64,000 nt of DNA from Oceanimonas aquatica. Lineage in GTDB: Bacteria > Pseudomonadota > Gammaproteobacteria > Enterobacterales > Aeromonadaceae. Position 1 is the first letter of the stretch, and every line of letters begins with the position of its first letter. Under the pieces are notes generated by a model. The model searched no databases. It worked only from the letters and a program-made list of their open reading frames with translations, and was not told the origin of the DNA. Of the stretch, positions 47,003 through 57,433 are shown in pieces. The DNA is taken from assembly GCF_030732065.1 (NCBI RefSeq), contig NZ_JAVBHX010000001.1, positions 310,001-374,000 on the forward strand, given 5' to 3'. The position numbers and the translations under genes are program-made.

Positions 47003-47923
47003 ATGTTCACATTCATACTCAAGCGACTGCTGGAAGCGATTCCTACCCTGCTGGTGCTGATCACCATCTCGTTTTTCATGATGCGCTTTGCGCCGGGCAA
47101 CCCCTTCAGTACCGAGCGCTCGCTGCCTCCCGAGGTGATGGCCAACATCGAGGCCAAATACGGCCTCGACAAGCCGGTGCTGCAGCAGTACTTCACTTAT
47201 CTGGGTAACCTGGCGCAGGGGGATCTGGGGCCCTCGTTCAAATACCGGGACTTCACCGTCAACGATCTGGTGGCCCAGGCGCTGCCGGTGTCGGCCCGCA
47301 TCGGCCTGTTTGCCTTTGCCGGGGCCGTGCTGCTCGGCGTGACCGCGGGCATGGTGGCCGCACTCAGGCAAAACAGCTGGGTAGATTACCTGGTGATGTC
47401 CGGCGCCATGCTGGGGGTGTTGATCCCGTCCTTTGTGCTGGCACCCTTGCTGATCCTGGTGTTTGCCATCGGGCTGAAATGGCTGCCCGCCGGCGGCTGG
47501 CAGGACGGTGGCTGGCAATATCTGTTGTTACCGGTTACCGCCATAATGATGCATTACATCGCCACCATCGCCCGCATCATGCGCGGATCCATGATTGAAG
47601 TGATGAACGCGCCCTTTATTCGTACCGCCCGGGCAAAGGGATTGCCGATGTCATACATAGTGCGGCGTCACGCCCTGCGTCCGGCGCTGCTGCCGGTGGT
47701 GTCGTACCTGGGGCCGGCCTTTGTGGGTATCATCACCGGCTCCGTGGTGATTGAAACCATCTTTGGTCTGCCCGGTATCGGCCAGCTGTTTGTGAATGGC
47801 GCGCTGAACCGGGACTACTCCATGGTGCTGGGGCTCACCATACTGGTGGGCGCGCTCACCATTACCTTTAATGCAGTGGTCGATATTCTTTATGCCCTGA
47901 TCGACCCCAAAATTCGTTACTGA
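47003..47923 (+). CDS. oppB: Oligopeptide ABC transporter permease OppB
   Basis: 306 residues from ATG 47003 (MFTFILKRLLEAIPTL; AAGGT upstream), equal to E. coli OppB. Six membrane helices and the EAA loop (FIRTARAKGLPMSYIVRRHALRPALLPV) that docks the ATPases. Cotranscribed with oppC eight bases downstream. Confidence 0.96.
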   Translation: MFTFILKRLLEAIPTLLVLITISFFMMRFAPGNPFSTERSLPPEVMANIEAKYGLDKPVLQQYFTYLGNLAQGDLGPSFKYRDFTVNDLVAQALPVSARIGLFAFAGAVLLGVTAGMVAALRQNSWVDYLVMSGAMLGVLIPSFVLAPLLILVFAIGLKWLPAGGWQDGGWQYLLLPVTAIMMHYIATIARIMRGSMIEVMNAPFIRTARAKGLPMSYIVRRHALRPALLPVVSYLGPAFVGIITGSVVIETIFGLPGIGQLFVNGALNRDYSMVLGLTILVGALTITFNAVVDILYALIDPKIRY

Positions 47924-47931
47924 GGCACGCC

Positions 47932-48840
47932 ATGGTGACCACCAAGGACAACACCGCTGCTGTCAGCCAGTTTGCCGGCGAACTGGCCGTACAGGGCCGC
48001 TCCCTGTGGGCCGATGCCCGCCGCCGCTTTTTTCGAAACCGGGCGGCTCTGGCCAGTCTGCTGATATTGCTGCTGATGGTCTTGCTGGTGCTGATGGGGC
48101 CCGCGCTTGCGCCCTATGCCTATGATGAGCCCGACTGGGGTGCCATGATGGCGGCCCCCGAGCTTGCAAGTGGCCATTACTTTGGCACCGACTCGCTTGG
48201 GCGGGATTTGTTTGTGCGCACCCTGATCGGCGGACGTATTTCACTGATGGTGGGGCTGCTCGGCGCTCTGGTGGCGGTGGTGATCGGCACCCTGTACGGC
48301 GCCACCGCCGGCTTCATCGGCGGGCGCACCGATGCGTTGATGATGCGGCTGCTGGAAATACTTAATTCCTTCCCCTTTATGTTTTTCGTGATTCTGCTGG
48401 TGACCTTTTTTGGCCGCAACCTGCTGCTTATCTTCTTTGCCATCGGCGCGGTAAGCTGGCTCGACATGGCGCGCATCGTGCGCGGTCAGACCCTGAGCCT
48501 GAAACGCCGGGAGTTTATCGAGGCGGCCGAAGTGTGCGGCGTCAGCCGGTTTCACATTATCACCCGCCATATCGTGCCCAATGTGCTCGGCATAGTGGTG
48601 GTCTACGCCACTCTGCTGGTACCGGGCATGATTTTGTTTGAGTCGTTTCTCAGCTTTCTCGGCCTGGGGGTGCAGGAGCCCATGACCAGCTGGGGCGCCC
48701 TGCTTGACGAAGGTGCCAAGTCGATGGAAGTGGCCCCCTGGCAGCTGCTGTTTCCCGCCGGGTTTATGGTGGTGACCCTGTTCTGTTTCAATTTTCTCGG
48801 GGACGGCCTGCGGGACGCCCTGGATCCCAGAGACCGTTAG
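47932..48840 (+). CDS. oppC: Oligopeptide ABC transporter permease OppC
   Basis: 302 residues, same as E. coli. Long N-terminal cytoplasmic segment followed by six helices; EAA loop FIEAAEVCGVSRFHIITRHIVPN. Pairs with OppB in the membrane. The ribosome site of oppD lies across its stop codon. Confidence 0.96.
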   Translation: MVTTKDNTAAVSQFAGELAVQGRSLWADARRRFFRNRAALASLLILLLMVLLVLMGPALAPYAYDEPDWGAMMAAPELASGHYFGTDSLGRDLFVRTLIGGRISLMVGLLGALVAVVIGTLYGATAGFIGGRTDALMMRLLEILNSFPFMFFVILLVTFFGRNLLLIFFAIGAVSWLDMARIVRGQTLSLKRREFIEAAEVCGVSRFHIITRHIVPNVLGIVVVYATLLVPGMILFESFLSFLGLGVQEPMTSWGALLDEGAKSMEVAPWQLLFPAGFMVVTLFCFNFLGDGLRDALDPRDR

Positions 48841-48849
48841 GAGGGCGTG

Positions 48850-49815
48850 ATGACCTTGCTGAACGTGGACGCCCTGCGGGTTACCTTTGACACGCCGGAA
48901 GGGCAAGTGGTGGCGGTTAATGATCTGAGTTTTACCCTGAATGCCGGCGAGACCTTAGGCGTTGTGGGGGAGTCGGGCTCGGGCAAGAGCCAGACCGCCT
49001 ATGCCATCATGGGGTTGCTGGCCAGCAATGGCCGTGCCGAAGGCAGCCTGCGCTATCGGGGCAAAGAGTTGCTTGGCCTGCCGGAGCGGGCGCTTAACCG
49101 CATTCGTGCCGAAGAGATCGCCATGATTTTTCAGGACCCCATGACCTCCCTGAACCCCTATATGAAGGTCGGGGAGCAACTGATGGAAGTGCTGCTGCTG
49201 CACAAGGGCCTGAGCCGACAGGCCGCCTTTCGTGAGTCGGTGCGCATGCTGGAGGCGGTGAAAATTCCCGAGGCGCGGGATCGCATGAATCGCTACCCTC
49301 ACGAGTTTTCCGGCGGCATGCGCCAGCGGGTAATGGTCGCCATGGCGCTGATGTGCCGGCCCAGCCTGCTGATTGCCGATGAGCCCACCACGGCGCTGGA
49401 TGTGACCGTGCAGGCCCAGATCATGAGCCTGCTCAATGAGCTGAAAACCGAGTTCAATACCGCCATTATTCTGATCACCCACGATCTGGGGGTGGTGGCC
49501 GGCAGTTGTGATCGGGTGCTGGTGATGTACGCCGGCCGCACCATGGAAGTGGCCCCGGTGCGGGATATCTACTACCGGCCGGCTCACCCCTATACCCAGG
49601 GGCTGCTGCACGCCATTCCCCGGCTCGACAGCGACGGTGGCGAGCTTGCCACCATTGCCGGCAATCCGCCCAATCTGCTGCGGCTGCCCCCCGGTTGCCC
49701 CTTTCAGGCCCGTTGCCCTCATGTATTTGAGCGCTGCCGGCAGGAGACGCCGCCCTTGTATGCACTGAATGAGGGCCGGTACAGCGCCTGTTTTCTGGAG
49801 GTGAGCCATGACTGA
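48850..49815 (+). CDS. oppD: Oligopeptide ABC transporter ATPase OppD
   Basis: 321 residues from ATG 48850, with AGGAGG five bases upstream (GTG at 48847 is too close). Walker [10 protein letters not shown], signature motif [12 protein letters not shown], Walker [13 protein letters not shown], and the C-terminal Cys-rich extension ([17 protein letters not shown]) typical of the oligopeptide subfamily. Overlaps oppF by eight bases. Confidence 0.96.
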   Translation: MTLLNVDALRVTFDTPEGQVVAVNDLSFTLNAGETLGVVGESGSGKSQTAYAIMGLLASNGRAEGSLRYRGKELLGLPERALNRIRAEEIAMIFQDPMTSLNPYMKVGEQLMEVLLLHKGLSRQAAFRESVRMLEAVKIPEARDRMNRYPHEFSGGMRQRVMVAMALMCRPSLLIADEPTTALDVTVQAQIMSLLNELKTEFNTAIILITHDLGVVAGSCDRVLVMYAGRTMEVAPVRDIYYRPAHPYTQGLLHAIPRLDSDGGELATIAGNPPNLLRLPPGCPFQARCPHVFERCRQETPPLYALNEGRYSACFLEVSHD

Positions 49816-50788
49816 GCCGCTGTTGCGAGTGCGTGATTTGCAGGTGCATTTTCCGGTGCGGGCCAAAAAGGCCTGGCCCTGGCAGGCACCGCTGCGGTTA
49901 AGGGCGGTAGATGGAGTCAGCCTGAGCCTGGCGCCGGGGGAAACCCTGGGGGTCGTGGGAGAGTCGGGCTGCGGCAAGTCCACCCTGGCCCGGGCCATGA
50001 TTGGACTGGTGCCCGCCACCGGCGGCGAGGTTATCTGGCAGGGGCGCACGCTCACCGGCCTGGGGGCAGGGGAGTGGCGCGGGGTGCGCCGGAACATGCA
50101 GATGATTTTTCAGGATCCGCTGGCCTCGCTCAACCCGCGCATGACGGTGGGCGACATTATCGCCGAGCCGCTGGTGAGCTTTAACCCGCGCCTCGGCAAG
50201 GCCGAAGTGCGCCGGCGAGTGGCAGCCATCATGGAGCGGGTAGGGCTGCTGCCCAACCTGATTAACCGCTATCCTCACGAGTTTTCCGGCGGCCAGTGCC
50301 AGCGCATTGGTATTGCCCGGGCGCTGATCCTTGAACCACGGCTTATCATCTGTGACGAGCCGGTCTCGGCGCTGGATGTATCCATTCAGGCCCAGGTGAT
50401 CAACCTGCTGAAAGACGTGCAGCGGGAGCTGGGGCTGGCGCTGATCTTTATTGCCCACGACCTGTCGGTGGTGCGCCATATCGCCGACAGAGTGCTGGTG
50501 ATGTACCTGGGCCACGGGGTGGAGCTGGCCGACAAGCAGGCCCTCTATAACGACCCCAAACATCCCTATACTCAGGCGCTGCTCAGCGCCGTGCCCATTC
50601 CCGATCCGGATGCCGAGCGCGGCAAGTCCGTGCAACTGCTGGCAGGGGAGTTGCCGTCGCCCCTGAACCCGCCCTCGGGCTGTGTGTTCCGCAGCCGCTG
50701 CCCGCTGGCGGACGCGGGGTGTGCGCGGGCCATGCCGGTGCTGGAAGGCCCGGCTGCTCACCAAGTAGCCTGTTTCAAGGTGGCATGA
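49808..50788 (+). CDS. oppF: Oligopeptide ABC transporter ATPase OppF
   Basis: 326 residues. Walker [10 protein letters not shown], signature [15 protein letters not shown], Walker [13 protein letters not shown], and C-terminal Cys motif [17 protein letters not shown]. Last gene of the operon; no clear terminator follows before the tig promoter. Confidence 0.96.
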   Translation: MTEPLLRVRDLQVHFPVRAKKAWPWQAPLRLRAVDGVSLSLAPGETLGVVGESGCGKSTLARAMIGLVPATGGEVIWQGRTLTGLGAGEWRGVRRNMQMIFQDPLASLNPRMTVGDIIAEPLVSFNPRLGKAEVRRRVAAIMERVGLLPNLINRYPHEFSGGQCQRIGIARALILEPRLIICDEPVSALDVSIQAQVINLLKDVQRELGLALIFIAHDLSVVRHIADRVLVMYLGHGVELADKQALYNDPKHPYTQALLSAVPIPDPDAERGKSVQLLAGELPSPLNPPSGCVFRSRCPLADAGCARAMPVLEGPAAHQVACFKVA

Positions 50789-50864
50789 GCCCAATATTTG
50801 TAAATACGCCTTGAAAACCGCGGCGTTCGCCCCATATTCAGTAACCTCGGCGCCCCATCGTCCC

Positions 50865-50893
50865 TCGACGCTGGCACACTGCGCCGTTATAAT
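50865..50893 (+). promoter_or_regulatory. Sigma-70 promoter of tig
   Basis: TCGACG (50865-50870), 17-base spacer, TATAAT (50888-50893). The leader of about 110 bases holds a palindrome GAAGACA-C-TGTCTTC (50913-50927) and a CAGCAC/GTGCTG hairpin. Confidence 0.65.
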
Positions 50894-51009
50894 GCCGCGT
50901 CTGTATTTTAGCGAAGACACTGTCTTCACCAGGATTCAAGGAGCAGCCCGGGCTGTTTCAAACATCACAGGGTCAGCACCGCCGTGCTGAAGAAAATTGA
51001 GGTAAAAGA

Positions 51010-52320
51010 ATGCAAGTTTCTGTAGAGACGACCCAGGGCCTGGAGCGCCGCCTGACCATCACCGTTCCCGCCGAGCAGGTAACCGGCGAAGTGAACAACC
51101 GTCTGCGTCAGCTGGCCAAGACCCGCCGCATCGACGGCTTTCGTCCTGGCAAGGCCCCGCTGACCGTTATCAAGAAAATGTTCGGTGCGTCCGTGGAAGC
51201 CGACGTGGCTGGCGATCTGATGCAGCGCAACTTCTTTGAAGCCGTTATGAGCGAAAAGCTCAACCCGGCTGGCATGCCCACCATGGAGCCTGCCCCCATC
51301 AAGGCCGGCGAAGATTTCACCTTTACCGCAACCTTTGAAGTGTACCCGGAAGTGGAAGTGAAGGGTCTGGACGCGGTATCCGTTGAGAAGCCCCAGGCTG
51401 ACGTGACCGACGCCGATCTGGACAACATGATCGACACCCTGCGCAAGCAGCACGCCGACTGGGTTGAAGCCGACCGTGCCGCCGAAGACGGCGACCGCGT
51501 GACCATGAACTTCGTGGGCTCCGTGGACGGTGAAGAGTTCGAAGGCGGCAAGGCCGACGATTTCGTACTGGTACTGGGCTCCGGCCGCATGATCCCGGGC
51601 TTTGAAGACGGCCTGCTGGGCAAGAAAGCCGGTGACGAGTTCACCATCGAAGTGACCTTCCCCGAGGAATATCACGCTGAAAACCTGAAGGGCAAGCCCG
51701 CCAGCTTCGCCATCACCCTGACCAAGGTGGAAGCCCAGCAGCTGCCCGAGCTGACCGAAGAATTCGTGAAGCGTTTCGGCATCGCCGACGGCACCGTGGA
51801 CGGCCTGAAAGCCGAAGTACGCAAAAACATGGAGCGCGAGCTGGCCCAGGCCCTGAAAGCGTCCGTGAAGGAGCAGGTGATCGACGGTCTGCTGGAGCAG
51901 AACGAAGTTGAAGTTCCCCAGTCCCTGATCGACAGCGAAATTGACACCCTGCGCAAGCAGGCGCTGCAGCGCTTTGGCGGTATGGACGCGCAAAACGCGC
52001 CCGAGCTGCCGGCCGAGCTGTTCAAGGACCAGGCCGAGCGCCGCGTACGCGTGGGCCTGGTACTGGGCGAGCTGATCAAGGCCAACGAGATCAAGGCTGA
52101 CGACGCCAAGGTGCAGGAAATCATCGCTTCCATGGCCTCTGCCTACGAAGATCCGTCCGAAGTGGTAGCCTACTACAACGACAACCCCCAGCTGCTGGAA
52201 AACGTACGCAGCCTGGCCGTTGAAGATCAGGCTATCGAGTTCATCCTGTCTCAGGCCAAGGTCACCGACAAGCAGGTGTCCTTTGATGACGTGATGAACA
52301 AGCCGGGCGCTGGCGCTTAA
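51010..52320 (+). CDS. tig: Trigger factor chaperone
   Basis: 436 residues (E. coli 432). Ribosome-binding N-domain with signature [14 protein letters not shown], an FKBP-type PPIase domain (about 150-245; [20 protein letters not shown]) and a C-terminal chaperone domain. Binds nascent chains at the ribosome exit. Start of the conserved tig-clpP-clpX-lon-hupB-ppiD block; bolA, which precedes it in E. coli, is replaced by the opp operon. Confidence 0.97.
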   Translation: MQVSVETTQGLERRLTITVPAEQVTGEVNNRLRQLAKTRRIDGFRPGKAPLTVIKKMFGASVEADVAGDLMQRNFFEAVMSEKLNPAGMPTMEPAPIKAGEDFTFTATFEVYPEVEVKGLDAVSVEKPQADVTDADLDNMIDTLRKQHADWVEADRAAEDGDRVTMNFVGSVDGEEFEGGKADDFVLVLGSGRMIPGFEDGLLGKKAGDEFTIEVTFPEEYHAENLKGKPASFAITLTKVEAQQLPELTEEFVKRFGIADGTVDGLKAEVRKNMERELAQALKASVKEQVIDGLLEQNEVEVPQSLIDSEIDTLRKQALQRFGGMDAQNAPELPAELFKDQAERRVRVGLVLGELIKANEIKADDAKVQEIIASMASAYEDPSEVVAYYNDNPQLLENVRSLAVEDQAIEFILSQAKVTDKQVSFDDVMNKPGAGA

Positions 52321-52326
52321 GATCAT

Positions 52327-52357
52327 TTGACTTAAGCATCAAGCTCTTGCGTATAAT
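52327..52357 (+). promoter_or_regulatory. Candidate clpP promoter nested in the tig terminator
   Basis: TTGACT (52327-52332) and TATAAT (52352-52357) with a 19-base spacer, longer than the ideal 17. The last three bases of TATAAT form the outer end of the upstream terminator arm. Confidence 0.45.
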
Positions 52358-52393
52358 GGCCCCAGTGTAAGTGCACTCGGGCCATTTTGTTTT
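52355..52393 (+). terminator. tig terminator / clpP leader hairpin
   Basis: Arms AATGGCCC (52355-52362) and GGGCCATT (52379-52386), extended inside by AGTG/CACT, then TTGTTTT. Strong intrinsic terminator for transcripts coming from tig. Confidence 0.75.
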
Positions 52394-52407
52394 AGGGACA
52401 AGAATCT

Positions 52408-53031
52408 ATGTCGAACAACCAGAATCCGATGATGGACGGCCCCCTGGCCGCCCTGATCCCCATGGTAGTGGAGCAGACAGCCAAGGGTGAACGTTCCTAC
52501 GATATCTACTCGCGCCTGCTGAAGGAGCGGGTGATCTTCCTCACCGGTCAGGTTGAAGACCACATGGCCAACCTGATCTGCGCCCAGTTGCTGTTTCTGG
52601 AGTCGGAGAACCCGGAAAAGGACATCTACCTTTACATCAACTCGCCGGGCGGCTCGGTGACGGCGGGCATGTCCATCTATGACACCATGCAGTTCGTCAA
52701 GCCCAACGTGAGCACCGTATGTATGGGTCAGGCCTGCTCCATGGGGGCCTTCCTGCTGGCCGGTGGCGCGCCCGGCAAGCGCTTTGCGCTGCCCAACAGC
52801 CGGGTGATGATTCACCAGCCCCTGGGCGGATTTCAGGGCCAGGCGTCGGACATTCAGATCCACGCCAAGGAAATTCTGTATATCAAGGAAAAGCTCAACC
52901 GGCTGCTGGCCGAGCATACCGGCCAGGACCTGTCGGTGGTCGAGCGCGATACCGACCGCGACAACTTTATGTCGGCGGAACAGGCCAAAGAATACGGCCT
53001 GGTTGACGAGGTGCTTCTCAAGCGCGACTGA
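52408..53031 (+). CDS. clpP: ATP-dependent Clp protease proteolytic subunit
   Basis: 207 residues, same as E. coli. Serine protease with nucleophile Ser111 (GQACSMGAF), His136 (VMIHQPLGG) and Asp185 (DTDRDNF). Forms the tetradecameric chamber working with ClpX, encoded 83 bases downstream. The N-terminal propeptide region is present. Confidence 0.98.
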   Translation: MSNNQNPMMDGPLAALIPMVVEQTAKGERSYDIYSRLLKERVIFLTGQVEDHMANLICAQLLFLESENPEKDIYLYINSPGGSVTAGMSIYDTMQFVKPNVSTVCMGQACSMGAFLLAGGAPGKRFALPNSRVMIHQPLGGFQGQASDIQIHAKEILYIKEKLNRLLAEHTGQDLSVVERDTDRDNFMSAEQAKEYGLVDEVLLKRD

Positions 53032-53113
53032 GCAAAGCGGAGCGGGGTGCTGTACACTGTGCAGTAGAGCCGACACTGGCGAGCCCCGCGCTGCATCCAC
53101 AAGAGGTGACTGA

Positions 53114-54394
53114 ATGACAGACAAACGCAAGGGCGAAGGGGATGGCGGCAAACTGCTGTACTGTTCCTTTTGCGGTAAGAGCCAACACGAAGTACGCAAG
53201 CTGATCGCCGGCCCTTCCGTCTACATTTGTGACGAATGTGTCGAGCTGTGCGAAGACATCATTCGGGAAGAGATCAAGGATATTTCGCCCAAGCGTGATG
53301 GTGACGCTCTGCCTACGCCCCACGAAATCCGCGCGCACCTGGACGATTACGTTATCGGTCAGGATCACGCCAAGAAGGTACTGGCGGTCGCGGTGTACAA
53401 CCACTACAAGCGCCTGCGCAACGCCACCGGCACCGACGGGGTAGAACTGGGCAAGTCCAACATTCTGCTCATCGGTCCCACCGGCTCGGGCAAGACCCTG
53501 CTGGCCGAGACCCTGGCCCGGCTGCTGGATGTGCCCTTTACCATGGCCGACGCTACCACCCTGACCGAAGCCGGTTACGTGGGTGAAGATGTCGAAAACA
53601 TCATTCAGAAGCTGCTGCAAAAGTGCGACTACGACGTGGAGAAGGCCCAGCGCGGCATTGTCTATATCGATGAAATCGACAAGATTTCCCGCAAGTCCGA
53701 CAACCCGTCCATTACCCGTGACGTGTCGGGCGAGGGCGTACAGCAGGCGCTGCTCAAGCTGATTGAAGGCACAGTAGCATCGGTACCGCCTCAGGGCGGC
53801 CGTAAGCATCCGCAGCAGGAGTTTTTGCAGGTCGACACCTCCAAGATCCTGTTTATCTGCGGTGGTGCCTTTGCCGGTCTCGACAAGGTGGTGGAGCAGC
53901 GCATGGATCACGGCACCGGCATCGGCTTTGGCGCCGAGGTCAAGGCCCGGGATCAAAAGGCAACCCTGAGTGAAATCTTCACTCGGGTGGAGCCGGAAGA
54001 TCTGGTCAAGTATGGTCTGATCCCCGAGTTCATCGGCCGTCTGCCGGTGGTAGCAACCCTGACCGAGCTGGACGAAGATGCCCTGGTGCAGATTTTGTCC
54101 GAGCCTAAGAATGCCCTCACCAAGCAGTATGCGGCGCTGTTCGCACTGGAAGACGTTGAGCTGGAATTCCGTGACGACGCCCTGCGCTCCATCGCCCGCA
54201 AGGCCATGGAACGCAAGACCGGTGCCCGGGGCCTGCGCTCCATTGTGGAAGCCGTGCTGCTTAACACCATGTACGACCTGCCGTCCATGGACGAGGTGTC
54301 CAAGGTGGTTATCGACGAAACCGTGATCAAGGGCGAATCTGACCCCATTCTCATCTACGAGAAAGGGGAAGCCCAGGCCGCTTCCGGCGACTGA
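53114..54394 (+). CDS. clpX: Clp protease ATP-binding subunit ClpX
   Basis: 426 residues. N-terminal zinc finger with four Cys (CSFCGKS..., CDECVELC), AAA+ domain with Walker A GPTGSGKT, pore loop GYVGED, Walker B VYIDEID, the ClpP-docking IGF loop in GIGFGAEVK, and sensor motifs. Unfolds tagged substrates for ClpP. A terminator and a heat-shock promoter separate it from lon. Confidence 0.98.
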   Translation: MTDKRKGEGDGGKLLYCSFCGKSQHEVRKLIAGPSVYICDECVELCEDIIREEIKDISPKRDGDALPTPHEIRAHLDDYVIGQDHAKKVLAVAVYNHYKRLRNATGTDGVELGKSNILLIGPTGSGKTLLAETLARLLDVPFTMADATTLTEAGYVGEDVENIIQKLLQKCDYDVEKAQRGIVYIDEIDKISRKSDNPSITRDVSGEGVQQALLKLIEGTVASVPPQGGRKHPQQEFLQVDTSKILFICGGAFAGLDKVVEQRMDHGTGIGFGAEVKARDQKATLSEIFTRVEPEDLVKYGLIPEFIGRLPVVATLTELDEDALVQILSEPKNALTKQYAALFALEDVELEFRDDALRSIARKAMERKTGARGLRSIVEAVLLNTMYDLPSMDEVSKVVIDETVIKGESDPILIYEKGEAQAASGD

Positions 54395-54413
54395 ACGCGG
54401 CTTTTTTAACCTG

Positions 54414-54440
54414 AAAAAGGGGCATTTAGCCCCTTTTTCC
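54414..54440 (+). terminator. clpX intrinsic terminator
   Basis: Ten-base arms AAAAAGGGGC/GCCCCTTTTT, loop ATTTA, ending in a T-run; 19 bases after the stop. Confidence 0.9.
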
Positions 54441-54458
54441 GTTTTTGCCGCCGTAGCG

Positions 54459-54486
54459 ATTGAATCTTGCGATCCTGCCCCCATAT
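54459..54486 (+). promoter_or_regulatory. Sigma-32 heat-shock promoter of lon
   Basis: ATTGAAT at the -35 (54459-54465), 13-base spacer, CCCCATAT at the -10 (54479-54486). Matches the sigma-32 consensus CTTGAAA-N13..15-CCCCATNT very well; E. coli lon is also a sigma-32 gene. Confidence 0.85.
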
Positions 54487-54531
54487 ACTCATCCAAGCGC
54501 CAATACATTGCATTCAAGCCGAGAGGACACT

Positions 54532-56883
54532 ATGACCCTAGAGCGTTCCGAACGCATCGAAACTCCCGTCCTGCCTCTCAGGGACGTGGTGGTTTATCCT
54601 CACATGGTCATCCCGCTGTTTGTGGGACGGGAAAAATCCATTCGCTGTCTGGAAGCGGCCATGGAGCAGGACAAGAAAGTGCTGCTGATCGCCCAGAAAG
54701 ATGCGTCTACCGACGATCCGAGTGCGGATGATGTCTACCAGGTGGGCACAGTGGCCAACGTGCTGCAGATGCTCAAGCTGCCCGACGGCACCGTCAAGGT
54801 GCTGGTGGAAGGCGCTCAGCGTGCCCAGCTTGAAGCGCTGCGGGAAGAAGATGGCTACTTCGTGGCCGAGGCCCAGTACCTGGCGACCGGCGCCCTGGAT
54901 GAGCGCGAGCAGGAAGTGCTGGTGCGCTCCGCCATTACCCAGTTTGAAGGCTACATCAAGCTCAACAAGAAAATTCCACCCGAGGTGCTGACCTCGCTGT
55001 CGGCCATTGAAGACGCCGCCCGTCTGGCCGATACCATGGCCGCCCATATGCCGCTGAAGCTGGAAGACAAGCAGAAGGTGCTGGAGATCGTCGATGTCGG
55101 CGAGCGCCTCGAGTACCTGATGGCGATGATGGAAGCGGAAATGGATCTGCTGCAGGTGGAGCGCCGCATTCGCGCCCGCGTGAAAAAGCAGATGGAAAAG
55201 AGTCAGCGCGAGTACTACCTGAATGAGCAGATGAAGGCCATTCAGAAAGAGCTCGGCGAGCTCGACGACGTGCCCGACGAGTTCGAAGCGCTGCAGCAGA
55301 AAATTGATGAAGCGGGCATGACCGACGAAGCCAGACAGAAAACCGAAGCGGAGCTGGCCAAGCTGAAGATGATGTCGCCCATGTCTGCGGAAGCCACGGT
55401 AGTGCGCGGCTACATCGACTGGATGATCTCGGTGCCTTGGAAGAAGCGCTCCAAGGTCAAGAAAGACCTGGCCAAGGCCGAAGAAGTGCTCGATGCCGAC
55501 CACTATGGCCTGGAAAAGGTCAAGGAACGCATTATTGAGTATCTGGCAGTGCAGACCCGTACCAACAAGCTGAAAGGCCCCATTCTGTGCCTGGTGGGTC
55601 CGCCTGGTGTGGGTAAAACCTCCCTTGGCCAGTCCATCGCCAAGGCCACCGGCCGCAAATACGTGCGCATGGCCCTGGGCGGCGTGCGTGACGAAGCGGA
55701 AATTCGGGGTCACCGCCGTACCTATATCGGCTCCATGCCCGGCAAGCTGATCCAGAAAATGGCCAAGGTAGGCGTGCGCAACCCGCTGTTCCTGCTGGAT
55801 GAAATCGACAAGATGTCGTCCGACATGCGCGGTGACCCGGCCTCGGCGCTGCTGGAAGTGCTGGATCCGGAGCAGAACCACAGCTTTAACGATCACTACC
55901 TGGAAGTGGATTACGATCTGTCCGATGTGATGTTTGTGGCCACCTCCAACTCCATGCACATTCCCGGCCCGCTGCTGGACCGGATGGAAGTGATCCGGCT
56001 GTCCGGCTACACCGAAGACGAGAAGCTCAACATTGCCAAGCGTCACCTGCTGGCCAAGCAGATCAGCCGCAACGGTCTGAAGCCGACAGAAGTGGTGGTG
56101 GAAGACTCCGCCATTATCGGCATTATTCGCTACTACACCCGGGAAGCCGGGGTACGGAGCCTGGAGCGGGAGATTTCCAAGCTGTGCCGCAAGGCCGTGA
56201 AGGAAATTCTGCTAAACAAAGACACCAAACAGGTCGTTATCAATGGTGACAACCTGAAGGACTATCTGGGTGTGGTTCGCTTTGACTATGGCAAGGCGGA
56301 AGAAAGCAACCAGATAGGGCAGGTGACCGGTCTGGCCTGGACCGAAGTGGGCGGCGATCTGCTGACCATTGAGGTGGCCAACGTAGCAGGCAAGGGCAAG
56401 CTGTCCTACACCGGCTCGCTGGGTGACGTGATGCAGGAGTCCATTCAGGCCGCCCTGACGGTGGTACGCTCCCGTGCCGAAAAATGGCGGATTAATGCGG
56501 ACTTCTATGAAAAGCGTGACATTCACGTGCACGTGCCCGAAGGCGCCACGCCCAAGGATGGCCCCAGTGCCGGTATCGCCATGTGTACCGCCCTGGTGTC
56601 CAGCCTCACCGGCAACCCGGTGCGTGCCGATGTGGCCATGACCGGCGAGATCACCCTGCGTGGTGAAGTGCTGCCCATTGGCGGGCTCAAGGAGAAACTG
56701 CTGGCGGCCCACAGAGGCGGCATCAAGCGGGTGGTTATCCCGGCGGAGAACGAACGGGATCTCGAAGAAATTCCGGACAACGTCAAGGGTGACCTGGAAA
56801 TTCATCCGGTGCGCTGGGTGGACGAGGTACTCGAGCTGGCACTGGAACAGCCGCCGGAAGGCTTTGCGGTGGCCTCGGCCTGA
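54532..56883 (+). CDS. lon: ATP-dependent protease Lon
   Basis: 783 residues (E. coli 784) from ATG 54532; GAGAGGA upstream. LAN substrate domain (about 10-200), coiled-coil linker, AAA+ with Walker [10 protein letters not shown] and Walker [11 protein letters not shown]-terminal protease with Ser in PKDGPSAG and Lys in [10 protein letters not shown] forming the catalytic dyad. Cytosolic quality control. Expressed from its own heat-shock promoter. Confidence 0.98.
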   Translation: MTLERSERIETPVLPLRDVVVYPHMVIPLFVGREKSIRCLEAAMEQDKKVLLIAQKDASTDDPSADDVYQVGTVANVLQMLKLPDGTVKVLVEGAQRAQLEALREEDGYFVAEAQYLATGALDEREQEVLVRSAITQFEGYIKLNKKIPPEVLTSLSAIEDAARLADTMAAHMPLKLEDKQKVLEIVDVGERLEYLMAMMEAEMDLLQVERRIRARVKKQMEKSQREYYLNEQMKAIQKELGELDDVPDEFEALQQKIDEAGMTDEARQKTEAELAKLKMMSPMSAEATVVRGYIDWMISVPWKKRSKVKKDLAKAEEVLDADHYGLEKVKERIIEYLAVQTRTNKLKGPILCLVGPPGVGKTSLGQSIAKATGRKYVRMALGGVRDEAEIRGHRRTYIGSMPGKLIQKMAKVGVRNPLFLLDEIDKMSSDMRGDPASALLEVLDPEQNHSFNDHYLEVDYDLSDVMFVATSNSMHIPGPLLDRMEVIRLSGYTEDEKLNIAKRHLLAKQISRNGLKPTEVVVEDSAIIGIIRYYTREAGVRSLEREISKLCRKAVKEILLNKDTKQVVINGDNLKDYLGVVRFDYGKAEESNQIGQVTGLAWTEVGGDLLTIEVANVAGKGKLSYTGSLGDVMQESIQAALTVVRSRAEKWRINADFYEKRDIHVHVPEGATPKDGPSAGIAMCTALVSSLTGNPVRADVAMTGEITLRGEVLPIGGLKEKLLAAHRGGIKRVVIPAENERDLEEIPDNVKGDLEIHPVRWVDEVLELALEQPPEGFAVASA

Positions 56884-57047
56884 GCTTTTTCGCCGCAGGC
56901 CGCGGTTTGAGGCTTGTCAGTAGCCCAGACTCGCAGTAGCCTTGAACAGCTTTGTGGCGGTCCGGTCAGGATGAAACCGGACTGCCCACTCCAATAACAG
57001 GGTGAGCTCACCCGACCAATACCAAATAATGAACAAGGGGAATGACC

Positions 57048-57320
57048 GTGAATAAATCTCAACTGATTGACAGAATCGCTGACGGCGCCGACATCACCAA
57101 GGCGTCTGCCGGTCGTGCGCTGGACGCGTTCGTGGAAGCGATTACCGAAACCCTGAAAGACGGCGATTCTGTCTCTCTGGTGGGTTTTGGCACCTTTGAA
57201 GTGCGCGAGCGTGCCGCCCGTACCGGTCGCAACCCGCAAACCGGCGCCACCATTGAAATCGCCGCCGCCAAAACCCCGGCATTCAAGGCCGGCAAGGCCC
57301 TGAAAGACGCCGTTAACTAA
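57048..57320 (+). CDS. hupB: DNA-binding protein HU-beta
   Basis: 90 residues if started at GTG 57048, which has AAGGGG seven bases upstream and gives the same length and start (MNKSQLID) as E. coli HupB. The ATG at 57042, two codons earlier, lies one base from that site and is less likely. The HU signature [21 protein letters not shown] is intact. Nucleoid protein. Preceded by a 164-base leader with a GTCCGGT/ACCGGAC hairpin and followed by a terminator. Confidence 0.96.
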   Translation: MNKSQLIDRIADGADITKASAGRALDAFVEAITETLKDGDSVSLVGFGTFEVRERAARTGRNPQTGATIEIAAAKTPAFKAGKALKDAVN

Positions 57321-57363
57321 TAGCAGCGTGCCGGCATTCTGGCCGGCTACACTGACTCCGAAC

Positions 57364-57392
57364 AAGGCGCATCCGAAGGTGCGCTTTTTTTT
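57364..57392 (+). terminator. hupB intrinsic terminator
   Basis: GCGCA/TGCGC stem with inner CC/GG pairs and a GAA loop, then eight T residues. Confidence 0.88.
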
Positions 57393-57433
57393 CGGCACCG
57401 GCGCCATGGCGCCAACGGGAGCGATAACGACTT

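Noticed and set aside
54538-56046. 502-residue minus-strand frame
   Set aside because: Antisense to lon; no start signal or domain.
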